Source of the DNA: Folioceros fuciformis
Lineage: Eukaryota; Anthocerotophyta; Anthocerotopsida; Anthocerotales
DNA: 52,896 bases
NCBI GenBank assembly: GCA_049999805.1
Contig: JBNGIO010005683.1
Location: 41,285 to 94,180 of the forward strand
Reading direction: 5' to 3'
Below are positions 44,231 through 52,896 of this stretch, one piece after another; within the stretch, counting starts at the first letter, position 1; each line of letters starts with the position of its first letter. Made by a program: the position numbers and the translations under genes. The notes beneath the pieces were generated by a model, which worked only from the letters and a program-made list of their open reading frames with translations, was not told the DNA's origin and did not search any database.

Positions 44231-44900
44231 CTAAAACTTCTTCGAGAGAGATATCAGGTGTCTTGGATGCACCCGCTGCTTGGACTGCCATGTGAATGGT
44301 TGCATTTTGGCTTCCAACAAAATTCTGGTAGCTTTCTAGAAGCGAGGCTAACAAGCTGACATCAGCTTGTACCCTAGGGAGGATGTTTTCATAGTATGCC
44401 AAATTGGCTCTACAAGTCCGAAACTTGTTAATATAAGCTTCGACAAGCTCTTCTTCCTTCATCCTTAAGTTGAAAAATTCCCTATACACCTATACTAGGG
44501 ATGCTGAGCTTTTATCCTAGTAGATCTTGCTTAAACAGTTTCCACACATCAGCAGCATTAACAGCATTAACAGCACCTGTGGTGTGAGGAATCATGTTTC
44601 TATTTAGGACAGCGATAAGAATAGACCTAGCACGTCTATCTTTACGTTCCCACTCAAGCTACTCATCAATAGTTCTAGGGGGAACTTTCATCTTTGAGTC
44701 TGACCCATATGCTTTCTGCATAAGCTCATTCTCTTCTAGGATCTGGTTTAGTATTAATGCCTAGATATTATAATGCACACCATTAAATCTATCTTCGTCT
44801 CTAAATTCTATTTTGAGAGAAGGCAAAGAGGTTGGATTCGACATAGTTACAGGAGTTACAAGGTTAGTGACCAACTGTCTAGCTCTATACAAGAGGACTG
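44115..44900 (-). pseudogene. Copia gag (UBN2-type), broken
   Basis: The start reads MSNPTSLPSLKIEFRDEDRF at about 44870. A run of stops in the middle follows (KDRRARSILIAVLNRNMIPH is still readable). Then come an open stretch with YINKFRTCRANLAYYENILP and a Gly/Arg-rich RGGFRGRGRG tail. This is the same layout as gag of the element at 23.7-26.3 kb. Confidence 0.85.
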
Positions 44901-44984
44901 CAGGTGAAAAATCCCACAAAAAAAAAAAAACGCAAGTGTGTAAACCCAGCGATGGAGGGGGCACCAGTAAGGGGTTAGTTCGGT

Positions 44985-45040
44985 GGCTCAATGGAGGCGT
45001 TGAGCCCCCCGCCTCCATTGAGCCCCCCACGGGGGGCTCA
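44985..45040. other. Nested inverted-repeat cluster
   Basis: Two overlapping palindromes share an arm. GGCTCAATGGAGGCG (44985-44999) pairs with its complement at 45010-45024. TGAGCCCCCC (45019-45028) pairs with 45031-45040 across a 2-nt loop. The cluster lies between the 5' end of the Copia gag (minus) and the LINE start (plus). Confidence 0.8.
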
Positions 45041-45108
45041 GCAGGTGGCACATGGGCAGCAGTGGTCTGTTTGTGTTCTAATGAACAGAAGGTGTGGGGT
45101 AAAATGCA

Positions 45109-46000
45109 GTGTTGACGGAATCTAATCTTCCTGATGCTAGCCGGACAAAGGCAGCGACAGAGGAAGACTTGCAGTTACGGATACCTGAGGTGGACTTTGA
45201 TAAGGACACGTTCGGGTGGACACCACTCAGGATTATTCCTCGGGATCAGCAAAAGAAGGCTCAGGTTTGCAACTTGGTCCTTGGCGGACGTTCTCACTGA
45301 AGCGAGATATTTCCAAAAAGAGGAGGACGATCTCGCGGCTAGTTCGGTTGTAGGGAGGCTGATATCTGGAGGTCCTCCTACCGTGGGGGAATTGGAGGAG
45401 TGGGTGGTACAAGTAACGGGCTGTCCCCAACGTATGTCTTCTTGAAGGCAGATGGTTCTTTTCAGATTAAGTGCGACGAGGCAGCAGGAGCCCAGACCCT
45501 CTTGCAAACAACGGTGCCATTTCGAGGATCTGTCCCGGTGTTGGTGGAGGCTTGGACTCCTGGGAATACGATCATGCGATCTACAATCAAGCGGCATTTT
45601 TTATGGGTGAGTCTCCCGACCTTGCCTGTACAACTCGTCCCAATGATCCGCCAGATGTTGGGAGTTATTGGCAGGGTGGTGGAAGTGCCTAAGGTGGATT
45701 CTCACTTCTTCAATAGCAGTGAGCCGCCACGCTTTGGCTAGTCTTCTCGCCTTGCCGGAAGGGGTTGTCGTTCGGGATCCGGAGGATCCTGCCAAATGTT
45801 TCACTCAACTTTTGGATTACCCCGATTTGCCTATCAGGTGCGGAGTGTGTGGTGTGCACAACCATCTTAAGCAGAGTTGTCCGATTCGGGGTGGAAAGGG
45901 ATGTGGGAGTGACAATGCTGAGACAGTGCCCTCAGGCCCACTGCTGGGTTTTAAAGGTGCTCCTAAGAGGTCTTGGAGGACTAATCCTGGAGTGCAGCAA
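45109..46000 (+). pseudogene. LINE ORF1 N-terminal part: DUF4283-like region and zinc knuckle
   Basis: Pieces in three frames read in order. They are RTKAATEEDLQLRIPEVDFD, then FQKEEDDLAASSVVGRLISG, TYVFLKADGSFQIKCDEAAG, LVEAWTPGNTIMRSTIKRHF and PEGVVVRDPEDPAKCFTQLL, followed by the knuckle CGVCGVHNHLKQSC (C-x2-C-x4-H-x4-C, complete). At least three frameshifts are needed to join them. The role in an intact element is binding the LINE RNA. Confidence 0.82.
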
Positions 46001-46213
46001 TAGGCAAGTAAAGTACAGCAAGATTTCTTTTCGGGGAGCGATGGTGTTAGCAGCACGCAGATCAAATTGTGCGTGCTCCTGAGGAAGAAGGTGGACAAAG
46101 CTTCTTTCTACTGGATGCCGAAGGTGGGGGAGCTGAGGGCCTTGCCTACACGCTCCTTCTAGATAGGGACATGGTCTGGGGATCAGTTTCCTGCGCTGTG
46201 GAATTCCGTTAAG

Positions 46214-47275
46214 TTGAAAGTAAGGGGCATGCTACAGGCGGGCATGGGATTTGAGGAGCAGGCGGGCATGGGATTTGAGGAGCAAGTTGCGAGAAGGGCT
46301 CTTATAGAAGCACGGCACAGTATGGTGTGTCACAGGCTGGAGGATAGCTCCTCTATCTTATATATCAACACACAGATTGAGTTGAGTGAGGAGTATCTCC
46401 ACGATGTTAGTGTGGCGCAGTGGTTGGGGGAGCCTCAGGTTCTGGCTTGTATTAAGGATGCAAAGTTTGGCAAAGGGAGAGTTACTCTCGCATCCAGGGT
46501 GGTATTTAAGGCACACCTTGGTTTTTTGGGTCTTCTCAAGGCCCCGATCTCGATCAAACTCCCAGGCACCTTGGAACTAAGATGGGGAGAAGACTTTGTG
46601 GTGGAAGGTGCTGTACCTATGGAGGAGGACCCTAGCAACGTGCAGCCCAATCAGATGGTAAGCTCTTCCCCAGCAAGAGAGCTCAGTGTTCCTGCTAAGG
46701 AGATCAGCGATGCAAGCGGGGAACCTGCTCAAAGGAGGGACGATAAGGTGGCAACCCAGCAAAGGTTGAGCCAGTCCCGCACACCTGTGAACCAGAGACC
46801 GGAGCAGAACTCAAGGCTGGACACTCACGGGGGAAGTCTGAGGGAGTACCAAACCCCCAAGGCTGGGGAACGCACAAGACTTAGAGCTAGGCTGGAGTTT
46901 GATGAGCGGGTGCCACATCAGAAGGGTGTTGAGGACGGCGTGAGTATCCCAGACTGTATGCAGGCGTTTGGAGCAGAGATTAGTCAGGAATATTTTGAAG
47001 GAACAGAGGCAAAGGGTGCTCCTACGGCTCAACGAGGTGATGAGGATTATCCAAGGGACGAGTTACATGAAAGGGGCAGGGTGGCTCAGGAAGGAGACAC
47101 CGGGGTATCACCGGGTGTGTGGAAAAGCATAGGGAAGCCGGCTCAGGATGGAGCAGGGCCTAGAAAGTCGCGGGAGAAGTACTCCGTCGGTGTGGAAAAG
47201 GGTGGACAGGCGGGTGATCCTTCAGATCTGGCGGCAACAGCAGGCCTCGCAGGAGGGGTCGGGTATCAGTCCTAA
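46214..47275 (+). pseudogene. LINE ORF1 linker, open frame of 353 codons
   Basis: The translation is hydrophilic, rich in Glu, Gly, Arg and Ser, with no domain. Near the start an in-frame 24-bp duplication makes AGMGFEEQ occur twice (about 46237-46284). The frame starts after stops that separate it from the zinc knuckle, so it is a surviving piece rather than a gene start. Confidence 0.6.
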
Positions 47276-47886
47276 CTTGGAACGATCAGTCCGTCTTGCT
47301 TCCGAGACTGAAGAGGAGTGGAACGGGGAGGTTGAGTCGGAGATCCAACTTGCTGGAGGAACCGGAGCCTTGGACCAGACAAAGCGAAGCCGGTCAGGGC
47401 TCAACTGGGTGTAGGATTACGTGACCCATTACTGAGGATCGACGGGGTTTCTCGGTTTGAAGCTGGCCCACAATCTGGGCAGAATGTTGATATGGACCCC
47501 CCAGGGGTATGCTCACAGTACGAAGCCTCCCCGTCCCTGGAGGCGGGACGGGAGCGGGGTGGAGGCTGCCTGGGCTCAGGGGACAAGTTCTGCGAAGGCG
47601 CCCAAGGTGCTTTGGGCTTGGCTTCTACAGCTGGGATGAAGAGGACCTACATGTGGAGTCTGCTGCAGGGGGTGGAAGGTATGGATGGGAGTTTCAGGGC
47701 GATCAGTCGGTATCCAGAGCCAGCGAGGCCCAGGTCGAGTCCTTCTACGGAGGGGCGGCGTCTTCGCCTGATAGCGTCCCAGCCAACCTCAGTGTGCCTG
47801 AGGGGAGGAAAGTTAAGGAGATGGAGGCGCTGGACACAGTTGGGCAGGTCGTGGAGGCCCAGACATAGCAATTCCTGGCAGCGTTC

Positions 47887-50016
47887 ATGGCTCCGATGGA
47901 TGAAGAATCACGCGACTTTTCTCTGCTGAACATCACGGGTGCGGGTGGGGAAGGTAGTACACAATCAAAGCTGGATGTTGCTAAGGATCCCTCAGGGGTT
48001 TTCTTGCAGGGCGCTTCCTCCCCGTTCCTGGAGGCGAGGCGGGAGCGGGTTGGAGTCTGTCATGAAGCTTGTGGCAGGCTTTGCGAGAGTAGCCAAGGTG
48101 CCGCAGGTTTGGATGTTTCAGCTGGGGGAGAAGAGATCTCGCATATAGAGCCTGGGGTAGAGATTCACCGATCAGGAAGGAGGCTCCAGGACGAGCAGCT
48201 AGGCCCCAGCGCCAACGGGGTCCATGTCGGGGCCTTTCAAGGTGAAGTGACGGATTCGACAGGACGCTCCACCGTCAAGCACCTGGCGAATGAGGTGATG
48301 GACATTCATGCGACGGAAGTGCTGGCCACAGGTGGGCAGGACGCGGTCGGGAGGCTGAAAGATCTCGCATCCAGTTTTGAGGAGGAAAAAGGTGCGCTTT
48401 TAGGCGGTGCCTCGGTCGCTGGCGCCGCCACGAGAGCACCCCCAAGGGTGAACTTGCATGGAGATTCTTCCTTGTCCATGGCGGCTTCTGGGACAATTCT
48501 AGGAGCTGCAAAGGCGGGAGACCAGGTGGAGGAAGAGGTCTGTGGACAGGGAGCGATTTCTGAAGAGCAGGACGAGTTGTGCATAGGTGGACGGGAAGTT
48601 GGAGAGGCAAAACCTCCCCCAGGCGCCAGGAACGAGGTGGGGAATTGGACTTATAAAGGCGATGTGACTGAGGCGGTTGCTGGCACAGGAGCAGTGTTGA
48701 GTCCCTCTGCTGAGGAGCCCAGGTTTCAAGGCTGGGAGATGAAGCTTCCTCCGGTCTCCAGCATGGAGCCGGGGTCTGGAACGCTGGTAAGGGTGGTGGG
48801 GGAAGCGAATGAAAAGGTCTCAAAGGTTGGACGCCAGCAGATTCTCAAGGGCCGGGAAATTCAGGCTAGACTTGGGGTAGCTCACAGGAATGGACTAAAA
48901 GCGTCCCCTGTCTCCAGGTTTGTAAAGGAAGGAAGGGCGTTCACTAGGAGGGGTGCAAATTCGGACACCGAAATTGGAACAGCAGCAGGCGCACCTGCTC
49001 AAGGGGTATGGGTGTACGGCTCGGAGTCGCTGCTGCCGCCGGATTCAGATGGGGGTGAAGAGGCCTCGCCTATCGAGTCGGGTGCAGGGAATTTTCGATC
49101 TGGACGGGGGCTCCAGGATGAGCAGCTAGATCTCGGCGAAAGCGGGGTCCAAGTTGGGGCTATTCAGGGTGATGTGATGGATCCGAAAAGAAGCTCCACC
49201 GTCAAGCACCTGGCAAACGAGGAGATGGATGCTGATGCTAAGGAAGCGTTGGTCTCAGGTGGACAGGAAGCGGAAGGGATGTTGACAAACCTTGCATCCC
49301 GGTCTGAGGGGGAGAATGGTGCGTTTCTAGGCGGTGCCTCGGTCGCTGACACCGATGCTAGAGCATCCCCGAGGGTGAGCCTACATGGCGCTTCCCTCTT
49401 GTTGAGGGCTGCTTCTGGGGCAATTCTAGGAGCTGTCATGGTTGGAGACCAGGTGGACGAAGAGGTTTGTGGCCAGGGGTTAGTCTCTGCTGTGCAGGAG
49501 GAGCTGTGCAAAGGTGGACAGGAGATTGGAGAGGCCAAACATCCCCCAGACGTCAGGAATGAGGTGGGGCATTGGGCGTTCCAAGGCGTTCAGAAAGAGG
49601 AGGTCACCGGCAAAGAAACACCAGCCGGTCCCTATGCTCAGGAGTCCAGGCCTCAAGGTTGGGAGACGCAGCTGCATTCAATCTGCAGCATGGAGCCGGG
49701 GTCTGGAACGCTGGTAAGGGTGGTGGGTGAAGCAGCTGATAAATCTTCCGAGGATGGCCGCCAGCAAATTCTCAGGGGCCGAGAGGTTCAGGCTAGCCTT
49801 GGGGTCGCCCACAGGAGTGGGTTAAAAGGGTCCCCTGTCTCCAGGAGTGTGGAGGAAGAGAGGGTGCTCACTAGGAAAGTAACAAATCCCGATACCGAGA
49901 CTGGAGCAACAACGGTTGCGTCTCCTCAGGGAGTATGGGTGCATGACTCGGAGTTGGTGTCGCTGCGGGGCTTGAGCCGGGGGCCAGGGCCAGGCTCTTG
50001 CAGAGGCAGGAAGTGA
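47887..50016 (+). pseudogene. LINE ORF1 linker, 709-codon open frame with 309-residue tandem repeat
   Basis: This is the longest open frame of the element. It consists largely of two in-frame repeats of 309 residues (927 bp), about 48130-49055 and 49057-49980. Landmarks in each unit are STVKHLANE, LGGASVA, EVCGQG, SMEPGSGTLVRVVGEA and QGVWV. The repeat SMEPGSG starts at 48763 and 49690, giving the period. Composition is Gly/Glu/Ser-rich, with no predicted catalytic motif. A third, more diverged piece of related sequence lies at about 47500-47660 in another frame. That no stop has arisen over 2.1 kb while neighbours are broken is notable, but GC-rich low-complexity sequence tends to stay open. 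Confidence 0.65.
48130..49980 (+). repeat. 927-bp tandem duplication inside the LINE
   Basis: Two head-to-tail units are anchored by identical stretches such as GGAGCCGGGGTCTGGAACGC (48766 and 49693). The period is 927 bp, an exact multiple of three, so the frame is kept. Many scattered differences between the units mean the event is not recent. Confidence 0.88.
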
Positions 50017-50133
50017 GGGCGTGGGGAAGGTTTCTGTCTCGAAGTCCCAAGGGCAAAGGCGACTCGGCTCCTCGGTGTTGGATTCAACATTCGTCAGTGA
50101 TTTGGCGCTGGTCTCACAATCACCGGAACAACG

Positions 50134-50919
50134 GTGGGAACCTGGCTCCGCTGGAGAGCTGGATCCGGCCATGAGATCGGTTCTAGCTTCCCAACCGAGC
50201 TAATGGAGCCAGTGTCTGGTTGGCTACCAGCCAGATCAAAAAACGCGGAGGCTTTTGTGGGGAAAAGGACCAGGACCTCGGAAGATCCATTAGCAAGGTG
50301 TAAGCGGCAGGATCAGATTGCTGTGGCCAAAGCAAGGAAAGCCCTGAACAATGTGGTTCAGCGGATGGCCATGGACATAACGTCCCCGGAAGGAAAAAAG
50401 GTCAAAGTGGTGGAAGAGCAGAGGGGTGGATACCGGATGCAAAGGAAGGGCTCTAGCGGTGAGATGATGGCTCCCTTGGTAGGGGGTGGGAATCGCAGTA
50501 CTGAGGAGAGAAAGAGCGCCAGGGAGGTAGAAAATGGTTCAGTCAGTCTGACAAAAGAGTTGTCTGATGGCAGAAGCCCCATCATGCGTGAGAACACAGT
50601 TTATGCTTCTGAGAACGACCTGTTCTCAACTCCATGCGCAGACGATGATGAAGAGGGTGAACCTGTCTGGCATGAGGTCCAGGCTGTTTTTTCAGGGGAT
50701 GAAGGATGTGTTTCTCCAAGTCGCTCATGGGAGAAGAGCCGGGATCAGGATATGAAGGTGAAACAAGGGTGCTACGCGTATGGGCAGGAGAATCCTAGAG
50801 TGACGAGTGGGCAGGGAAGTAGGACGCCAGAAAATGTAACTAAGCGGAAAGGCAAACCTTGCTCGGTTCACCTTACGGTGACTGAGGAAGATTCAGGACA
50901 CTTACTCGTACTTGGTTAA
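50134..50919 (+). pseudogene. LINE ORF1 C-terminal linker, 261-codon frame
   Basis: This continues the LINE linker in a new frame. It has a basic segment RQDQIAVAKARKALNNVVQR typical of the region before the LINE endonuclease, then an acidic CADDDEEGEPVWHEV stretch. No catalytic domain is present. Confidence 0.6.
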
Positions 50920-51076
50920 GTTAGGAGACGAGGGAGAGCTGCTTCCTATCCTCATTCCAGTGCAGCACCTTCACTTAGGGCAGGAAAGGATTTTTGCAGC
51001 ATTGTCATCCGGAGGTGTTCTTGCGAACAAGGAAGGCAAGGAGGTGGAGTTCTTCAGTGGGGGTATATTAGACGGG

Positions 51077-51285
51077 GAGCATTACTTTGCTGATATCCAT
51101 CTAAAAACCGAGTGGAGGTGTTTAGGGTGGAGGTGGTCCCTAGACGTGCCGTGGGAGAAAAATGGTACTTGGATCCCACGGGTGAGCATTACTTTGCTGA
51201 TATCCGTCTAAAAACCGAGTGGAGGTGTTTAGGGTGGAGGTGGTCCTTAGACGTGCCGTGGGAGAAAAATGGTACTTGGATCCCA
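51077..51285 (+). repeat. 107-bp tandem duplication in the LINE
   Basis: Two nearly identical copies begin GAGCATTACTTTGCTGATAT at 51077 and 51184, with only a few mismatches. Because 107 is not a multiple of three, the duplication shifts the frame. Confidence 0.93.
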
Positions 51286-51439
51286 ATGATAGCAGTGGGA
51301 GATCCTGATAGGTTCATAAGAGATGGGGGCAGAAAGAGTTCTCCTGTCATAAAAAAAATTTGAACAACTTCAAAGAATATCCCTTGACCTTAAAGCTAAT
51401 AACCAGCTGCCTCGGTCTAGGCTCAAGTCTGGGGTTAGG

Positions 51440-51534
51440 GAGCAGAAGCTTTTCCTTCCAGGTAGAATAGAATGGGTAGCAGCCAGAGTAGAAGCTTTTC
51501 CTTCCACGTAGAACAGAATGGGTGGCAGCCAGAG
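51440..51534 (+). repeat. 46-bp tandem duplication in the LINE
   Basis: Two units begin GAGYAGAAGCTTTTCCTTCC at 51440 and 51486, and a partial third (GAGCAGAAG) follows at 51532. Confidence 0.9.
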
Positions 51535-51593
51535 CAGAAGTTGTAAACAATGGAGGACAATCAACTCAGTGAGTATCAGTAACCTGAGGAGGT

Positions 51594-52214
51594 GTGTCCA
51601 TTACTGTTCACCTGGAACACACTCACAATATCTTGGAGACGGGCCATGATGAAGGTGGAAGGTTTGTGTGGCTGGTGATGCAAACACCCCAAGGCTCACT
51701 TGGCATATGTAACATCTATGCCCCCAATGCTGCCACCGAAAGGAGCAATCTCTGGTGCAGGTTGGGGGAACATGTGGATGAGCAAATCCCTTGGATGCTG
51801 GCTGGGGATTTCATTTTTGTTGAAAGACGGAAAGATATCCAAGGGGAGAGCCCTGTAGATATTCGGTATATTTGGCAAGAACTAAGAGATACTGTCTTGG
51901 CTGTTCAGGACCCATGGTTAGCCCTCCCATTGCATCATCACAATCCTTGAAGTCCAACTAGACTGACCAACAATAGCAGAATTTGGGAGCGCGCAGACTT
52001 AGACAGGTTCTATGTTCCTTCTGGGTGGATGGCTTGTGTGCAGGCATACAGTATTCTCGTTGGTACAATCCTATCTAACCATCATCCAATTAGCCTGCAC
52101 TTGAGGCTTGCACCGGACTCATGGTGGCAAAGTAGACAGATGCAAAACTTTCGGATGAACACATCCTTGCTCAAGGAGAAGGGGGTGTTTGAGGAGGTCA
52201 AAAACATCTGGTAG
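51594..52214 (+). pseudogene. LINE endonuclease domain (EEP), inactive
   Basis: The translation contains LGICNIYAPN and WMLAGDFIFVERRKD, then after a stop SRIWERADLDRFYVPSGW and ILSNHHPISL. These correspond to the EEP blocks GDFN and SDHHPI of LINE endonucleases, which nick target DNA. Here GDFN is GDFI and SDH is SNH, so the catalytic Asn and Asp are lost in addition to the in-frame stop. Confidence 0.87.
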
Positions 52215-52357
52215 GGAATAGAACAGGGGGAAGAGCCTACTGTCTCCAGGTTGATCTGGGCTAACAGCGAAGCAACTAGATACTTAGGAGGCGGGGGGTC
52301 CAACGGGTGAAGGAGTTGCGTCAACAGGAATGCTTTTGGAGAGAGGAACTAAGCTAG

Positions 52358-52657
52358 TTGCAAAGGAAAGGGGAGAAGCGAGACTTCACAATCGAGGAAG
52401 CAACCCGGAAAACGGAGGTAGAATGCGTGTTGGCCAAGTTGAAAGAAGACAGAGCCAGAGGCTGGTTTAAAAAGGCTAAGGTCAAATGGGTGAGGGAAGG
52501 GGATGGCCCGTCTAAGTTCTTCTTCCATAAGGAGGCTGCTAACCTACATAGGTTGAGAATTCCTGCTCTTCCATACGCCCAAGGAGTGATGCAAGAGTCA
52601 CTGGAAGGTTTAAAAAGCTCATTACCCTCTTCTTTGTGGGTATTTTTTCGAGTGTAG
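52358..52657 (+). pseudogene. LINE reverse transcriptase, N-terminal segment only
   Basis: The frame has KKAKVKWVREGDGPSKFFFH, the conserved block (usually W...GD.NTKFFH) just upstream of the RT palm in plant LINEs. It ends in a stop at 52657, and no palm motif (YADD) follows in the remaining 240 bases. The element is either cut here or continues beyond the window in another state. Confidence 0.85.
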
Positions 52658-52733
52658 AGGAATACCTAACATGCTAGGGTTAGCTATTAAATAGCCAGGC
52701 ATTTATTTTAAATTGTTAAGTAAGCGAACGGTT

Positions 52734-52793
52734 GTAGGTAGGAAACACCATAGCGTTTCATACGTAGGTAGGAAACACCATAGCGTTTCATAC
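52734..52793. repeat. 30-bp perfect tandem duplication
   Basis: Two identical 30-bp units, 52734-52763 and 52764-52793, open GTAGGTAGGAAACACC and close GTTTCATAC. Perfect identity suggests a recent slippage event or an assembly effect. Confidence 0.95.
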
Positions 52794-52896
52794 AGTCATG
52801 GCCAATGACGATTAGGTTCACGCCTTCGTGAACAACTGCAACACTTCATGCGCGCGACCCAAAAGGGTCTCACGGCCACAAATTTAATTCATTCTT

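Larger units (their letters stand above)
40901..44900 (-). mobile_element. Ty1/Copia retrotransposon, near-complete gag-pol, degenerate, 3' truncated
   Basis: Reading right to left gives gag, zinc knuckle, protease, integrase, RT and RNase H in Copia order over about 4 kb. Stops and frameshifts occur in nearly every module. The element breaks off within RNase H at the motif KNPMFHV, exactly where the neighbouring LTR begins (40900). Neither LTR of this copy was found. Its gag start (IEFRDEDRFNG) resembles that of the element at 23.7-26.3 kb, so the two belong to related families. Confidence 0.88.
45109..52657 (+). mobile_element. L1-like LINE retrotransposon, degenerate, truncated in the RT domain
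   Basis: The order is that of plant L1 LINEs: DUF4283-like RNA-binding region, zf-CCHC_4 knuckle (about 45839-45880), a very long hydrophilic linker, an endonuclease/exonuclease/phosphatase domain and the first part of the RT segment. The frame breaks many times, and catalytic residues of the endonuclease are changed. The recognisable RT core is absent by 52660. Tandem duplications (24 bp, 46 bp, 107 bp and 927 bp) are unusually frequent along it. Confidence 0.87.

Noticed and set aside
48275-48823. Minus-strand 182-codon Pro/Ser/Leu-rich frame inside the LINE
   Set aside because: It is the complement of the GC-rich LINE linker; the plus strand carries the LINE order of domains.
1-52896. tRNA, rRNA or organelle DNA insertions
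   Set aside because: No cloverleaf-forming segment or rRNA-like stretch was noticed by eye, and no chloroplast or mitochondrial gene was seen; a tRNA scan would be needed to exclude them fully.

Overview
The window looks like nuclear DNA of a land plant, most likely a seed-free one. The genes have short GT-AG introns. Between them lie decayed Ty1/Copia and LINE retroelements, AT-rich spacers and four assembly gaps. A long intronless PLS-type PPR gene, an LRR-less NB-ARC gene and gibberellin-oxidase-like dioxygenases fit a fern or similar lineage. The repeated insert in the PPR gene resembles fern PPR proteins as I remember them, so the fern assignment is a guess, not a result.

Layout. 1-1233 (+): the last four exons of a condensation-fold, CoA-dependent acyltransferase-like gene. 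3304-6123 (-): a 939-residue PPR protein of PLS-E+ type. About 6027-14872: a tandem direct duplication whose two units each carry an NB-ARC gene and the 3' half of a membrane/coiled-coil gene, all on the minus strand. The NB-ARC gene is open in unit 1 and broken in unit 2. The membrane gene is broken in unit 1 and open in unit 2, where it continues to about 16100. Each gene therefore survives once, in opposite units.

17.4-20.0 kb and 23.7-26.3 kb hold Copia remnants on the minus strand. Between them are a G-rich island (20.3-21.7 kb) and a belt of minisatellites with telomere-like repeats (22.4-23.5 kb). 26.6-30.9 kb is mostly AT-rich with tandem repeats.

30964-38072 is a gene island. Two 2-oxoglutarate/Fe(II) dioxygenase genes on the minus strand share both intron positions and flank an intronless plus-strand gene encoding a FAM20-like kinase fold behind a long coiled-coil N-terminal part. 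The first dioxygenase keeps its iron and 2OG ligands. The second has lost the first iron-binding His and the 2OG-binding Arg but remains open, so it may be a pseudoenzyme.

39.9-45.0 kb holds two abutting Copia elements (-). 45.1-52.7 kb holds a plus-strand L1-like LINE with DUF4283/zinc-knuckle, long linker, endonuclease and RT-start regions. Its ORF1 linker contains a 309-residue in-frame tandem duplication. Exon limits were read by eye from splice dinucleotides, phase and protein continuity; no alignment or transcript data were used.
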